Below are positions 45,772 through 58,605 of a stretch of 64,000 bases of DNA, in pieces. The stretch is from Roridomyces roridus. Lineage: Eukaryota > Basidiomycota > Agaricomycetes > Agaricales > Mycenaceae. Location: NCBI GenBank assembly GCA_029378245.1, contig JARKIF010000004.1, forward strand, positions 3,100,001 to 3,164,000. The letters run 5' to 3'. The position numbers were made by a program, and so were the translations under genes. Under the pieces are notes generated by a model. That model did no database searches. It saw only the letters and a list, made by a program, of their open reading frames with translations, and had not been told where the DNA came from. Position 1 is the stretch's first letter, and every line of letters begins with the position of its first letter.

Positions 45772-48687
45772 AACTAAGCTGCAAATCGTTAGGCCATCTG
45801 ATGGACAAAAAAGGGAAGAGAACAGCTAACTGCAAACAGAGAACTTGGAGAGGTGGTTGTGGTAAGAAGCAAAGAAGATGCCAGCGTGCAGGGACAAATA
45901 TGTACAAGCTTCTCAGCATGAAAACATGGACAAACATTGTAATTAAAGATGCTGCCATTGTCTACAGAGTCATTAACACGACAGTAAATGTTGCACATAG
46001 GATGAGCTGCAACATAGTATACTGCTGCTTCCGCCGCAACGTCCTCAGTCGGCGTGTAAAAGGTATCTCATGACGCACACCCTTATTACATAAGCTACAA
46101 GTGATAAGACGTTTCCCCATAGTGCCGTCCACGAAGGAGGCGAGGACGAGAGGGTAGGGTCATGCTAGACACAACCGGCCGCCTGGACCTGCGCCAAAGG
46201 CCATCGGCGGAAGCCCAAGCGTAAAATACCCTCCCGCTGATGGTCTGTGCAATTATGAGCAAAACCCAAGGGAGGAAGGAGAAGGAACACACATAAAGCC
46301 CCATGCTCGTCCGCTTGCTCCTCTTCTGCTGTTTCTCCCCTTCTCATTCGCGAATTTCTCATCTGCATCCGTCGACAGGGCTCCCAGCTTTTCCTTCCAC
46401 CGGCGCTCAGCCACCGACGACACCAAACTCCTCCGCGTCCACGGGTGCTGCGATCATACTCCCCGGTCTGTGGGCGTCGGCGGAGAGAGCTCAGACAGAC
46501 TGCGCGGCCGCTCGCGGACTCTTGAGGGTGCAAGCTCCTCCTCGTGGCAGAGTAGGGCGAAAGAGCGAGCGCCAGTAGAGAAGGGATAGCGGCGTGTGCT
46601 GTTGACGAGTGCAGCTGCTGCTAATACTGGCAGCACTCGCGATAGTGTGCGTATGACTTGATGCCAAAGGTTAGCTTGATCGGGTCTTGGCGGGCGTGGC
46701 AGCGGTGACGTGTGGGTCGAGGGGCGGTAACCAGAAGGTTGTGAGGAGGGGAGTCGAGCGAGCCAGGGGGGGCGGCAGGGGGAAGGGTATGGCATGCACT
46801 GCTTGTGGTATTGGGAGAGATGAGGATACGTGGCGCTGGATACACGTGGCACGCAGGCGGAGGCCCGGCGGCTCTGCACCCGGATGCGTGCGGGAGCCCT
46901 CCTCGTCACACAGCGTCAGCAGCGCCCCGTCGAGCGCAGGATTGAGCGAGCCGAAAAGCTTAGCTAGACCACGGCGCCTGCAGTCCACGACGGGCGTCGT
47001 TTTCTGCGCCATCGATCTTGTGTGAGTCTGCGGTGTAGAAGAGCGGGTGGTGTGAGCCATGGGTGGATTCGACGACATGGGAGGGGTCGGGAGGGTATTC
47101 ACTTGCCCGAGTGGATGTAGTTGCCAGTGACGTGGAGAAGGCGGGAGTGAATCATGGCCTTGAGGGCACCGTATGTAGCGAGAGATCGGTGCCAATAGGT
47201 GTGAGCTGGCAGGGACGCGATGGGCGGTGGTGGCTAGAGGTCTCGGAGCATCTCCGTCTCGAAGACATTGGGCTGGTGGACGATTTGCAAAGAGAAAGAA
47301 CGCAGGGGTAGACACGTACGTCGTTCCCATACTCAATTACTCAGACTCCGTCTTATCGGTGTGGATACCGAGCCACTGAACCTTGCGCGGCGTGGTGGTT
47401 CCCTCCGCACGAGTCGTGTCGGCTCATGACGTCTGGATGGTGCGAGTGAGAGTCCAGATCATCGGACATTGTCGGTCAGACCACTGGCACCAGGCATGGG
47501 TCGTCAGTCGTCGTCAAGAAGGCCTCGTGCGTGTCGCAGAGGGCGTGGGTAGCATGACTGGAGCGTCGACAGAGACCGGTCATGAAAGAGGAGAATAGCC
47601 GAAGGAAACTCTGACAGTCGTCAAGCAGTCGTGGCGGCTGAGAGAGACGACTTTGTGAGTCAACGAATTTGGGTGACGAATGGCGGGACCCACTCCTCTT
47701 CTCTCTTGTGCGCAATCGAGCGTTGAGGCCAGAGGATTTGAGTCGTCGGAAGAAAGGCGGGAGAAGCCTCAAAGGCAAGGAGAAGGCGTGGTGTGACGCG
47801 GTCTTTGATCCGCGCGATGCACCCGACGCCAAGCCCCACTGGCACTGACAAGCCAAGCTTGAGCCAAGCTAACTAGCGACTGAAAAAGGTGGGGACGCTG
47901 GCGGTGTCTGAACCTCGAACGACCGATTCAACGAACAAGGAGAATATAAGTATACGGTACCTGTTGCTGCTCCATCACCCAACCTGGGACTCCCGTGAAA
48001 GTTGAATGTCTGCCTACCAAAACAGAGTTGTGTTGTCGGCACTGACAGCACACCGTTCGATTCGGGCCATAGGCTATAGCTTTTCTGCAGACAATAGCCC
48101 AAACTTTTTACCAGAAGTGCATCCCCATTGCTGAAGACCGCAGACCTGCAATTACAATTTACCAGAGATGGTGCTGTTGAACATTGCACGGGGAACAAGT
48201 CCTCTTCAATTGTTTCCTCTATGCCGGCTCTTCGCATGGTCCAATGCAACTCACAATTTGTCCAAGGATATGTGGCACATTGGCAAATCATTCCACAACG
48301 TTTGTTATGTCGACCGAGGTTTCCCTTCGACTCGGGATTGGGTCGATCATGAATTCAAGTTGCTTGAGACCTGCAATTGCAACTGCAAACGTGTACGGCT
48401 CGGTGGCGGGGTCGCTCCCAGTACGGCAGACCGCGGACGAGGCATTCTCGCGAGTAGGACGCCCCGAAGCAGCCTGAAAATACTAGATCGACACTTTCAT
48501 GAACCAGCTCCAAAAAGTCATGTTACACGGGATCGGACTCGCGTGGGCCACTGGTTCCTTGCGCGCCGGTATGAGCTATTTAGCGACGGTATCAAGGAAG
48601 TACACGTTCATTTGGAAACACACAAGAAAAGTGCAGGGTAAACCACAAGAAGTTTATCCAACCAGCCTCGACCTCAATCCTCAAACC
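45772..48687. other. 2.9-kb spacer, GC-rich in the middle
   Basis: ORFs at 46454-47336 (151 and 221 codons, minus) are Pro/Ser/Arg-rich low-complexity and overlap other open frames, as expected from GC-rich DNA. A 140-codon minus ORF at 47869-48291 is uncharacterised. A plus-oriented T-arm-like motif (CCGTTCGATTCGGG) is at 48053. No gene is called with confidence. Confidence 0.4.
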
Positions 48688-50539
48688 TCACCCGACATTC
48701 TCCACCCGCCGCCGATAGAACTCCATCTCCTCCCGCAACTCCTCCTCCGTCGGCCACGCAAAAGGTTCGGCCGACCGCATAGTCTTCTCCGTAATCTCAA
48801 TTTGATACTCCCTCTCAAACTGCTGGCGTATCAGCTCGACGGACAGCCCGGCCCACATCATCCCGGTGGACGGATCTGCCTCGTAAGTAGCGATTGTGAA
48901 CATCATGTGAATGGCGGGGATGGAACCAGAGGCCATGGCCCGGCGCCGAGCGACAAGGAAGACATTTTGAGCTATCCAGGCCGCGAATCAATAGATTGTA
49001 AGAATAAGGTTAACGACAGTCTCACCTCCCGGCGGGTGCGGAATGTGAATCGAACGAGAACGTCCTGGGCCTATATCGAACTGCATCCCGCGCTCACGAT
49101 CAACGACGAGAACTCATGGAGAAATGAAGACGTACATGGTAAACCTTGTACTGCGAGTCCGACTTGCTCAAGTACCAAATTTGTCGCCAGAGAGCCGGGG
49201 TTCGAATGTAACCGTCTACTGCGGAAGGGCAGCCGATGAATTCAGAAGGAGCTTCGGGGAGCGGCGCGCGCCTGACGTCAAAGTCCTGCTTGCCGCAAAC
49301 TTTCTTGTGCTCCGCCCAATCCTTCTTCTGACACTCGCTGTGGCCGGAGAAGATTAGCATACATCTGAGTCGGCACATAAACAAAAACCCACCTCCCACA
49401 GTAGTAAGCAAGCTGACATCGGGCACACAACTTGAGTTTGTCGCGGTCCGTGATCGTGTGGCACTGGATACAGCTGTATTTGGCTTGCTGCTCCTGGCAG
49501 TGCGTTCCATGCGTCGACTTGTTGATTGGGTGTTTCTTGCTCCATTCGCGGCTCTTGGCTACATGAGCTTGACGCTCTTCGTCGTGTGGTTGGTTCGCGT
49601 GGGGTTTAGTTACATATCTTTGCGACCAAGGGTATCCCGTCTGTACTCAATCAGTGCCTACTCTTTTGTAAAAAAAAATAAAAGGTTTTGACATACAGAG
49701 GCCTCGATCAAGGCAAGCAGGGTTTCGACAATGCAGAAGTTGCGCAATAGTATCTGCGTATAAATACACGCTTTCAATCCGTCGGGGGCCTCGGGCGAGT
49801 GTCGGAACTCATGGGTTACAGCAGGATGCTCGTAGAGGAAAAGGCTTTTAACGCGTCGATTGCCGGTGGGATCGTGCGCCATGATACGCTTCAGCTGTAA
49901 CAAGCCCAGTGAGCCGCAGGTAAGCGGCGAGTCCAAGACACGCACCAGGTTGATCATATTATACTCCCCATCGCCGATGAGACCCTCAATGCGAAGCTCC
50001 GGACAGGAATGCCGCAGATTATCTCCAGGACAATTGCACGACCCACGATACAGCCCTTCGAGCGCAAACTCCCGCTTCTTCTCCATGCTCAGAGCTTTCC
50101 AGTCAGCCTCGAAGCTCCCGTACGTGATATTCTCAAGCGCCATGGCAATCAAGACACCCTCGGCCCTCATGAGCTCCTTAGTGCGCTGGGCGATGGTAAG
50201 ATTGCGCCAGGTCATGGTGCGAGACTCCCAGGGCAGGGCGTCGGCACATTCCTCAAGCGCGATGAAATCATATGGGTAGGGGTCGTATCTGAGGGATAGT
50301 TCCGTTTCAAACCAGTCGTTCCAAGCGACTCTGTCGGTGTGACGGTCGGGACGTGGCGGAGGCTGTCGGATGGGGAGAGGAGGGCGCTTGGGCTTCGGGG
50401 GTTGGATAGTCTCCCGTGAACACTTTGGAATGGCAGGATGGGGCATAGCGAGGTTGGCCAACAGGCCCTGGTCCGAGTCGGTGGATGAAGGCAGAAAGGA
50501 AGCACGTTTTTTCACTTTGGTCAGACTTGGCCAGATCAC
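48688..50539 (-). CDS. MYND-type zinc finger protein
   Basis: A long first exon gives about 290 residues of mixed helical sequence (PKPKRPPLPIRQPPPRPDRH, then YGSFEADWKALSMEKKREFA, TCGSLGLLQLKRIMAHDPTG and FLYEHPAVTHEFRHSPEAPD). Next is a MYND finger: CIQCHTITDRDKLKLCARC, AYYCG, an intron, SECQKKDWAEHKKVC, with the Cys/His spacing of the family. After that come WRQIWYLSKSDSQYKVYH and a C-terminal module with PAIHMMFTIATYEADPSTGM and EELREEMEFYRRRVENVG. This N-domain/MYND/C-domain layout is frequent in agaricomycetes. MYND fingers bind proline-containing peptides; a specific role is not known. At least four introns. There are in-frame ATGs at 50539 and about 50447; the first is used. Confidence 0.8.
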
Positions 50540-50900
50540 TGATGGAGATATTTTGATCCGGACGCGAAATTACCTCGCCTGCAACAACCAGTCGCACGGG
50601 TGAACTTGCTGAGGACGAGTGGTCGCGAGGTCCTTGCAAGATACATGATTCACACATCATGTTGAACTTGTGTCTCATCCAGGGACTCGTGGAGTCCAGT
50701 TGGCAGTCGCCAAGTCTTTGGTCTGATTGCCATGTTCAAATTTTGTGTGACAGGGCGAGTCGAGGGAAAACGTCCGGGCTGCAATGGCCTACATCTACGG
50801 TGCCACTCATTCGAAGACTGACTCCCGACGACTCCCGCGCAGGCTGCCGGCGAAAGCGAACGAAAAAAAAAAAAAGGCTCCACTGCCAGTTCCTACTACG

Positions 50901-50919
50901 AAGCCCCAGTCGAACGGGG
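50901..50919 (-). repeat. tRNA T-arm-like dispersed motif
   Basis: GCCCCAGTCGAACGGGGAC: stem CCCCG/TGGGG-like with loop TTCGACT on the minus strand. Confidence 0.4.
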
Positions 50920-51249
50920 ACCTCGGAATTCCGATTGAACCATACTCATAGTATCGCGAAAGCACGATCGTGTGCTACTGGATGAGTGATTTTAATACCG
51001 CCCCGATCCTAGCTCGCCAATTGCTCATACTCGAACTATGTATGAATATCACGCCGGGGTACTTCATGGATTCCATGTGAGGTCCTCGAATGGACTTGGC
51101 GTTTTTGATACTTGCAAGCTCGAGAATTAAAGGATCGGGTTCTATGTAATAAGGGAGACGTCGACCGGGCTGAATATTTAGGCTTGGATTGAGAGACCGA
51201 AGAATAAGTAAAACAAGACGAGCGCTACCTTGGCGCAAGATCATGACCG

Positions 51250-51269
51250 AAGCCCGAGTCGAACGGGGC
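51250..51269 (-). repeat. tRNA T-arm-like motif with a nearby A-box look-alike
   Basis: On the minus strand GTGGTTAGGGTCGG lies only about 10 nt before GCCCCG-TTCGACT-CGGGC, as if a D-arm and T-arm were fused with the anticodon arm missing. Confidence 0.4.
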
Positions 51270-51418
51270 TCCCGACCCTAACCACAGGAAGAACGAGGAC
51301 ACACCGTGGCCAACTTGAAAGAGACTCCTGAGAAGTCAACGTATCATTACTATGCACCAGCCATGCAAAGTTTAATTACGCGTATAAGAGTCCACATTCA
51401 ACATGGCAACAAAAGAAC

Positions 51419-52391
51419 CTACTCCCCAGGATTCAACTCGCCGATCCCACCATCAAAATCCGCCTCTTCAAACGTGGTGATAATCTCCAGCATCCCCAGT
51501 TCATCCAACTCCCCAAACTGCCCGCGCAGCATCACCGGCTCCGCACTCGGACCTCTCTCCCGCGGGTACGGCTACATGAATCCGGAAGACGACATACGTC
51601 TCTACCCCCACCGCCCTCGCAAGCTCTCCCCATTCTTTCGAAGCCACCCACGCACCAACCTGAATCTCCAGCCGCACGAGCGGAGACTGCAGCTCACCGA
51701 GGTACGCCACGAGGTAGGGTATCTCGCTGGGGAAGAGATCCGTTATGGAGAGCGCACGGGTCTGGGGTGCGAGGACAGCGAGGATACCGATGAATGCGAT
51801 CGAAGAGCCGTGGATGGTTAATGTACGCAGTTCGTCGAGGGTCTCTGTTTGTTTATGTGCGCAGTTGGAAGAAGGGCGATAGGGAATCGCCAGCACGCGC
51901 GTCATCGCGATGTGCCTGAGCGCAGGGAACGCCGTGGCGAGGCGGAGGAGTGCTGGGCCAGCAGTCACACCGATGAGGATGAGACGTTGGACACGCTGGA
52001 AGCAGCCTGATGGGAGGAGGTCGAATGGCAGATCAGTGAGAGCGAGGGTGTGGATGTGCGTTAGTCGTCCAATGTGCGGGACAAGTGAGAGCAGGGGTCT
52101 GATCTCCGGTGGTTTGTGTGTGCGATTGTACGTGATTTGGATGGGCACAAGGGCGTCGAAGAGGTCGAGGGACCTGACTGTGCGCCCAATGCTGGCGTGA
52201 GGGTTCGATAAAAGAGTGTTGAGGACGACGGCGGCTCGTCCAGTGGTTTCGGAGAGTGAGATGTGGTCAAAAAGATGGAATCGGCTGGCGGGGACCCAAG
52301 CGCGACAAACAAGTGAGCAAGCGGCCAGCGCGGCGCGGTCGGCGTGAAGGTGGTCGATAATGAGATCGCAGAGTTCGCGGGGGAGAGACAT
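51419..52391 (-). CDS. F-box-like protein
   Basis: Starts MSLPRELCDLIIDHLHADRA followed by LAACSLVCRAWVPASRFHLF, a standard agaricomycete F-box helix pair that binds Skp1 in SCF ubiquitin ligases. Leucine-rich phrases follow (RTVRSLDLFDAL, RLTHIHTLALTDLPFDLLP, FPALRHIAM, LDELRTLTIHG, LGELQSPLVRLEIQVGAW). A short intron near 51610-51570, using GTGGGG or GTAGAG with GGATTCATGTAG, switches the frame and yields RGPSAEPVMLRGQFGELDEL and the acidic end FEEADFDGGIGELNPGE. Without it the frame runs into unlike sequence, so the intron is favoured. A start 12 codons upstream (MEVPCDLPAPSM) is possible. The substrate-binding half does not identify a target. Confidence 0.75.
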
Positions 52392-52622
52392 GGATGGTGC
52401 TGGTAAGTCGCAAGGGACCTCCATTGTTCTCCAAGCCACGTGTAGGTAGATATGGAAATTCGGGCAGATGACTCGCCATCGCCGAGTGCCCGACAATGGA
52501 TGGTGTCCTGTTGAAACAGTATGCCAGACCCGGGGCAAAAGAACAAAAGGATGGGATCGGGATTGAACAGATGCGGCCACACACACACTGGATGGCTACC
52601 AACTCGTGACCAAATCCTCGCA

Positions 52623-53015
52623 GATGCGGCACACTCGATGACGGCAAGATCACAGTGTGCCGCATCTGTCGATGATTGACTGATGGCCGAGACTTTCTGA
52701 GTTGCCCACAATGAGGTTAGGGATAGGTTGGGATAGGTTAGTGGAGACACACTGTTTGGCAATAAATCAGTCCTCTCCCCCCCCTTTTCATCAATGCGTG
52801 AAGACCTCGGAATCCGCCGTGAGTGGCGGTTAGAATCTGTTAGGTTAGGTTAGTGAAGACACACTCTCTGGCAAAAAAAATCAGTCTTCTCCCCCCCCTT
52901 TTTCGTCTGTGAATGAAGGATACATAATCCACAGTGAACGGTCTTGGCGATCAACACAAAATCGACAGGTGCGGCACACTGTGATCAGCGACGTCACGAG
53001 TGCGCCGCATCTGTC
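52623..53015. repeat. Pair of inverted hairpin elements around a direct repeat
   Basis: Hairpin 1 (52623-52666) has perfect 13-bp arms GATGCGGCACACT...AGTGTGCCGCATC. Hairpin 2 (52963-53015), in opposite orientation, shares CGACAGRTGCGGCACACTGT and its right arm is slightly diverged. Between them lies a direct repeat (52731-52800 and 52845-52920) sharing TTAGTGRAGACACACT and a C-tract. Confidence 0.65.
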
Positions 53016-54590
53016 GTGGTTTGATATACATCCAGTGAGTGTGTTGCCGCACTTGTTACATCCTCGGATGGGATAACCGTAGATACGATCGCGCTGCAGA
53101 AAACAACAAACCCGATCGAGGACTTGAAGAAAATACAAAACGCGAGTGGAGCAATCATACCGGATCTCGCGCTGCAATGTGGGTGCGGGTGGGCCGATGA
53201 TCCGGACCTCAAGTTGGTCCACCGTCTTCTCACGTGGTCCTTGGAACGAGATGCAGAATGCCCGTCAGAACCCAGGGTGCTCCAGTTGGGTGGACATGGT
53301 GATGGTGGTCAGGGAAGGATCCGGAGAGCTGGGTGATCATAATCAAAAGCGGTGTAAACAGGTGACGCACGTGTCGCCACTTCACCAGAACTGTCATCTT
53401 CTCATTCGACGAGGAGGATTGTCAGCGTTTCGCAGTCCTCTGATTCAACCCGCCGGGTGTGTCTCCTGTCTGTCGTCTCCATCCGATGCTCAATTCCGGT
53501 GTCATTCAGATACGAGACCGCACCTGCCACCCGACCCAGCGGCAACGTCCTAGTGCACATCCCGCTGCCGTTCGTTCCCAATCTTGTCTTAATCATCGCT
53601 GAGTTTGATTCCTGTACGAGCACAACAATTCCGATATTATAAGTTCGCACGTTAACTAGTTGTCGCGGTGCGTCTTTCCCTACGTCCCATGAAAATTCTA
53701 TAATGTCATTATCCCAGCTTTCTTACGCCTGCAAACAAACCGAAACCGTCGACGGCCTGATGAGTATGTCGCCTCTCAGGACGCAGGGTATCATCCCACC
53801 GAGCAAGCTCTCTGTCGTCGCAACGAAGCTGCAGAAACCATTCACGCCGCCGCGGGTGTTCTGGGAGGATGTTCTGGAGAGGAAGGGGTACCGAGGTCCT
53901 CCGCGCGTGAGTGGCTTTTGTCTTTTGGTTGATGCTGAGCTCACCTCCGCGGACAGCCCTGTCACGTCCGTCTTGGTGTCCTTCTACCCCGGCTTTCCGC
54001 CATACAATGCGTATTGATACATCGCGCACGTCAGAAAACAATTTGCGTTTACACATATCCATCCGATCTTAATTCCTGAGCGCCTGCTATAACACGACTT
54101 TTGCGGAGCAGGGCCCTCAAGTATGCGTAAAGCTCCAATGTCCAAGTAAAGTCTATTGTGAAGTTTTGCCAAACGATCTACAAATACCCGGTTGTCCCCC
54201 GGCGTGGCGTTCTTCCTCGCGAAAGTCTTGGATCTGTGCAGTCAAGTTGAATCAACTCTCTCTAGCTACGCCTTTTGGTTCTTGGTGAGCTGAATTCCTT
54301 TTACAAACGATGGCGGCATTTCTCCAACTCCCTTCCGTATGGGACAAACCCGAAGCCTCGTGCCTCGTGCCTCAGGATGAAGGCCCTCCGCCGCACGAAC
54401 ACCTTTCGCCGCGATCTCAAGACCCAGGAGATCATCCAGCCGAGAAAACTGTCTGGCCTCGCAACGAAGCCACAGAGACAATTTACGCGGGTGTTCCAAG
54501 TCGGGCTTCTCGCGCCGTGGCCTCCATAGGGTGAGGAAGAACGCCTGCGAGTTCCCACTGTTGATCGCCGTATAGGAACTCATTCGATAT
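53016..54590. other. Spacer with a diverged internal duplication
   Basis: Segments at about 53750-53880 and 54385-54510 are related (shared ATCATCC..CCGAG.AA.CT and GCAACGAAGC). Both strands stay open through parts of each copy, but no start-to-stop gene with recognisable domains can be defined; possibly gene relics. Confidence 0.4.
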
Positions 54591-55048
54591 TATGGTGCGC
54601 GTCGCCTAAACACCACCAACTTTGTACAATCAGTGATGCCATCATTGATATCCCAAATTGACTGGCGAAGAAAAACTTTTTTGTATACCCCTTTCTGTGG
54701 GCCAGGGAGCTCTCAAATCTGCCGCTAAACATGCGCAGAGATAGAAAGACCACCACAAAAGTGCAGGCAACACCAACGGAGGCCCACGAAGAGGTCAGGT
54801 CCGGGCACAGTACCCCAAAAGGCAGTCCACGTGATTGATTGATTGATTGATTGGATCACTGATGTCCCAAATCGGCAGCCAAGAAAAATAAAACCCTTTC
54901 AATATTGAGCCGATTAAAAATCCCTCTTGAGGGATTGTTCTACTATCTAATTGACGTGTTTTCACCAGAGGACTAAGCGTGGGAAGGTTTCCCTGAGGTG
55001 CCATAATCGTTGTACAAGTTTGGTGGTGTTTAGGTGACGCGCACCATA
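54591..55048. mobile_element. 458-bp fold-back/MITE element
   Basis: About 38-bp inverted ends beginning TATGGTGCGCGTC(G/A)CC and containing AACACCACCAA and TTGTACAA. Inside there is also a direct repeat of an ATCCCAAAT...GCGAAGAAAAA-type stretch and (TGAT)n at 54836-54852. No clear target duplication. Confidence 0.75.
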
Positions 55049-56518
55049 GACAGATCATTTCACGTTTTCGGACCCCCACTTCATCAATAGTGACGGACAT
55101 ACAATCACAGCCTCAGAACAAGTCGATGCACTCGCCCAAGCACAGTCCATTCACATTATCACGTGCTTTGTCTCAGATCGTTCACAGTGCAATCCAATGC
55201 GGATGTAAAAAGCCTGGGAAAAGTGCCGTCGGCAACGAGCTCAACGGGTCGGGCATAGTGGGCGGTGATGCTCATAATGTTCATCATCGCTTGCATGTGG
55301 GGACGTTCCGACAGTCCCCGCTTCACTGGCTCATTCCGTGAGGGCGGGTGAGCAGGCGTGAACTGCCGATACCTTTCGGAGCATCGCAAAACACGCCGGT
55401 GCGTCCGTAGCCTAGATCAAACCGTGGGACCGCGCGCTGAGGGTGTGCCGAGATATTTGACGGTGTTCCGAAATTCGCACAATTGATTGGCTCGGAGCAC
55501 CGGTGTATCGTTGACTGCTACCGACCGCCGCGTTCGCCGGCGAGAATCGGAGGGAGGGAGACTCCGGGCGGCATGGGGCGGGATGTGGGCATTGTGTTGA
55601 TCGATGTGTCCACTTTCCGAGTGTTACCGACTGTTTCCATGTTTCACTTCCACAGCTTTACGAGCATGCGCGCCGAATGAATTCAGTCGGTGCCGGGCTC
55701 CACTGTATACAAAGGTTGTAGGATTGCTTTTTTACCCACACACATTGTTTGAACGCCGACGAGACGGCGATCGTCTCCTCGGGGAGTCTGCCTCAGTAGT
55801 CTCTAAGGTATTTGAAATGCGGCGGAGCGGCTCACATACTGATAGCCGCTGAGTCTTATGGCGAATCGCCGTGGAGCTAGGCGTCCTTAGCCTGTGCTCA
55901 ATTCACCCTTCGTTCAGGCTCTCCATTCTTCGGCGATCGAGTCCGGCTTTGGTATGTTCAACGTACTTGAGTGGGAAACCCATTCCTCCGATCAGGCCGA
56001 GGCCTGTTGTTGCTGGGACAGCGCCTGTGAACTAGCTCAGCAGTGATCCTAATCGACGGAGAGAGAGTCGTGATCGCAAGGCAAGCATCCGGCCATCAAA
56101 CTGTCTTTTGATTACCGCTTGTCTCCTTCTCCCTTGCGACTTCCTTGTCGCCCTTGTGTCCCCCTGATTGCCCTCCTCAAGGCTCATCCCCTGCTGTCCC
56201 AGCTTGACCATGTTCGGTAAGTACCAGCAACACCGAGCGAACTCCCCGAGGAGGTTGGGCTGCGCCGCGGTCCCCGAGCCAGCTCCTTGAGGACACCCGC
56301 CGTACTGCGTCTGGACTCGGCCTATGATTCTCGCTTACGTCTTCTATGTGCCCAAACGGAGACTTCCCACGCAGAAGTGGGGTATCTTTGGACCGCCGGT
56401 AAATGGGTGGATGGAATTGGTATGGCACACTTCCATGAGCGATCCTTGGGGCTAATATTCAACAGGCACAAATTCCTTTCCCCAGTCACTTGTGGTAAAT
56501 ACACTGCATTGCTCAAGC
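55049..56518. other. Intergenic
   Basis: No gene was found; the last part is upstream of the copper radical oxidase. Confidence 0.45.
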
Positions 56519-56525
56519 TATAAAA
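56519..56525 (+). promoter_or_regulatory. TATA box of the copper radical oxidase gene
   Basis: AGCTATAAAAGGACC lies 49 bp before the ATG. Confidence 0.6.
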
Positions 56526-56573
56526 GGACCATGCATTCATCGAGTTTCCTCACCGCAGTTCACTCCTTCCAAC

Positions 56574-58605
56574 ATGCGCTCCACCAACTTGTTCCTCTCT
56601 CTCCTCCCCTTCATTCGCCTCGCAATGGCCCAGAACACCTGGTCCTTTGTGCAGCAGGGAAACTCTGGTATCATCCCCCTTGAGCTCATCACGCTCTCCC
56701 CGACGCTCGCGCTGATGTATGACCGCCCCTACGTCAACCCGCTCAAGCTGCCTGACGGTGAGCCCGCGTGGGCTGGTCTTTGGCATTTGGACACCAACAC
56801 GGCGACACCGCTCAGGACAATTACCAACACCTTCTGGTGAGTTTCCTATCATCTTCCCCAAATTATTTGCTCACTTGGGAATTTTCAGCGCCAGCGGGGG
56901 TTTCATTTCGAACGGTACTCATGTCGCCGTCGGTGGCCAACCACTCGACGCCATTCCCGGGTGGGGAAACGCGACTGACGGCACAATGGGCATCCGCCTC
57001 TTCGGTCCCTGCACCTCCGCAGACGGCACCGGCCCTGGATGCACCGTCTTCGAGGACCCCGCGACTTTGCACCTCGTTAGAACGCGTTGGTACCCCACGG
57101 CTCTGCGCATTGCTGACGGCAGTCTGTTCATCATCGGCGGCAGCGACATCTTGACGACGTTCAACGCGCCCGACATCGCCCAGAACAACTATGAGTTCTT
57201 CCCCCCGCGTGCGGGCGAGGCGGGAACCGTGAGGGACAGCAAGTTCTTGAACGACACTCTCCCAGCCAACCTCTTCCCTCGGTATGTCTGTCCTTCATCT
57301 TGTTTGACTGGTTGATTTACCTTTGACGAACAGTTCAATGATGCTTCCTTCCGGCAACATCCTCATGATCGCCAACAACCAATCGGTCATCTACGACATC
57401 GAGACCAACACCGAGCTCCTGCGCCTTCCCGAGCTTCCCAACGGTGTTCGTATCGGCGTCCCCTTCGACGGTTTCGCCCAGTTGCTCCCACTCTCGCCCC
57501 CGCTCTACGAGCCGACCGTGATCGCTTGCGGTGGCTCCAACAAGCCCGACACCATCACCTTGGAGGAGATGTCCGTCAACGACGTCGCTACCACTCAGTG
57601 CCAGCGCATCACGCTGACTGCCGCGGGTGTCGCTGCCGGATGGGAGGTCGACCATCTGCCGGAGCCCCGCGTCATGGCTGAGACTGTCATCTTGCCCAGC
57701 GGCGATGTCTACATCCTCAACGGCGCGCATACTGGGTAAGTTGCACGGTTCAATTTGCTTTCACGCTGATATTGACTGTGGATCAGTTACTCCGGATATC
57801 CTTCCGTCGGCGATTCCGGAGCCACTGGCACCAACGCGGCTAACCCTGCGACGCAAGGTATCATGTACAAGAGCACATTGCCGTTGGGCCAAAGGTATTC
57901 CTTTGACCTTTTTCCTACACCCTTGTTACTCACATTTTGAGCACAGAATTACTCAGAGTGGCATCCCTACAAGCCCCATCCCCCGTATGTACCACTCCGC
58001 TGCGACACTCACGGCCAAAGGGTATGTTCTCGCACTTCCACAACTTCTGATCGTTGACATCGCATAGAAACATCATGGTTGCGGCATCCAACCCGCACCC
58101 CTTCGTCCTCGATGCTGACAACAACCCTAACAACCTGTCCTTCCCCTCGGAGTACCGCGTTGAGTACCTTAGCCCCGACTTTATCACCAACAACTCCCCC
58201 CGCCCGGTCATCTCAAAGTCTCCTACTCAGCTCGCGTTCAACGCTCAGGGTACAATCACAGTCACTATCCCAGCCAGCCTTGCTGCCGGTGAACTCCAGG
58301 GTATGCTGCCATCTGTTTTTGAATGCACTACTTACTCACAACGAACAGTCTCTCTTATGGACATGGGCTTCGTCACTCACGGATGGCACGCCGGCTCGCG
58401 TCTCGTCTTCCTCGAGAACACGCTCTCGGGCACCACTCTCACCATCACTGCTCCCCCCAACGGCAACATTTATCCGCCAGGCCCTGCTTGGATCTACGTC
58501 GTCGCCGATGGTGTCTGGAGTGAGGGTGTCCAGATCATGATTGGTGACGGTGGAAACCCGCCCCGCCCCGCTCAGGGTGTACCAGTGACTATCACCAGTC
58601 TTTGA
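56574..58605 (+). CDS. Glyoxal-oxidase-type copper radical oxidase (AA5_1-like), secreted
   Basis: Oxidises aldehydes or related small substrates and releases H2O2 outside the cell, feeding peroxidases. The signal peptide MRSTNLFLSLLPFIRLAMA is followed by QNTWSFVQQGNSGIIPLELI. Seven exons: 56574-56836, 56889-57281, 57334-57733, 57787-57894, 57947-58021, 58068-58300 and 58349-58605. Candidate active-site residues: Cys of TNTFC|ASGGF (created across intron 1) to cross-link with Tyr of TRWYPTAL, then axial Tyr and His of PRMYHSAATL, and His of VTHGWHAGSR. Kelch-like blades are visible (NGTHVAVGGQ, DGSLFIIGGS, SGDVYILNG). The C-terminal domain ends PVTITSL. Length is about 560 aa, as usual for the family. 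The GWHAGSR version of the last motif places it outside classical Phanerochaete GLX, which I recall as having a different context there. Confidence 0.88.

Larger units (their letters stand above)
50540..51418. other. Intergenic with two T-arm-like motifs
   Basis: Motifs lie at 50901-50919 and 51250-51269. No gene is supported. Confidence 0.45.

Noticed and set aside
46454..47336. Pro/Ser/Arg-rich minus ORFs of 151 and 221 codons
   Set aside because: They overlap in different frames in GC-rich DNA, lack domains, and the upstream half of each resembles low-complexity translation.
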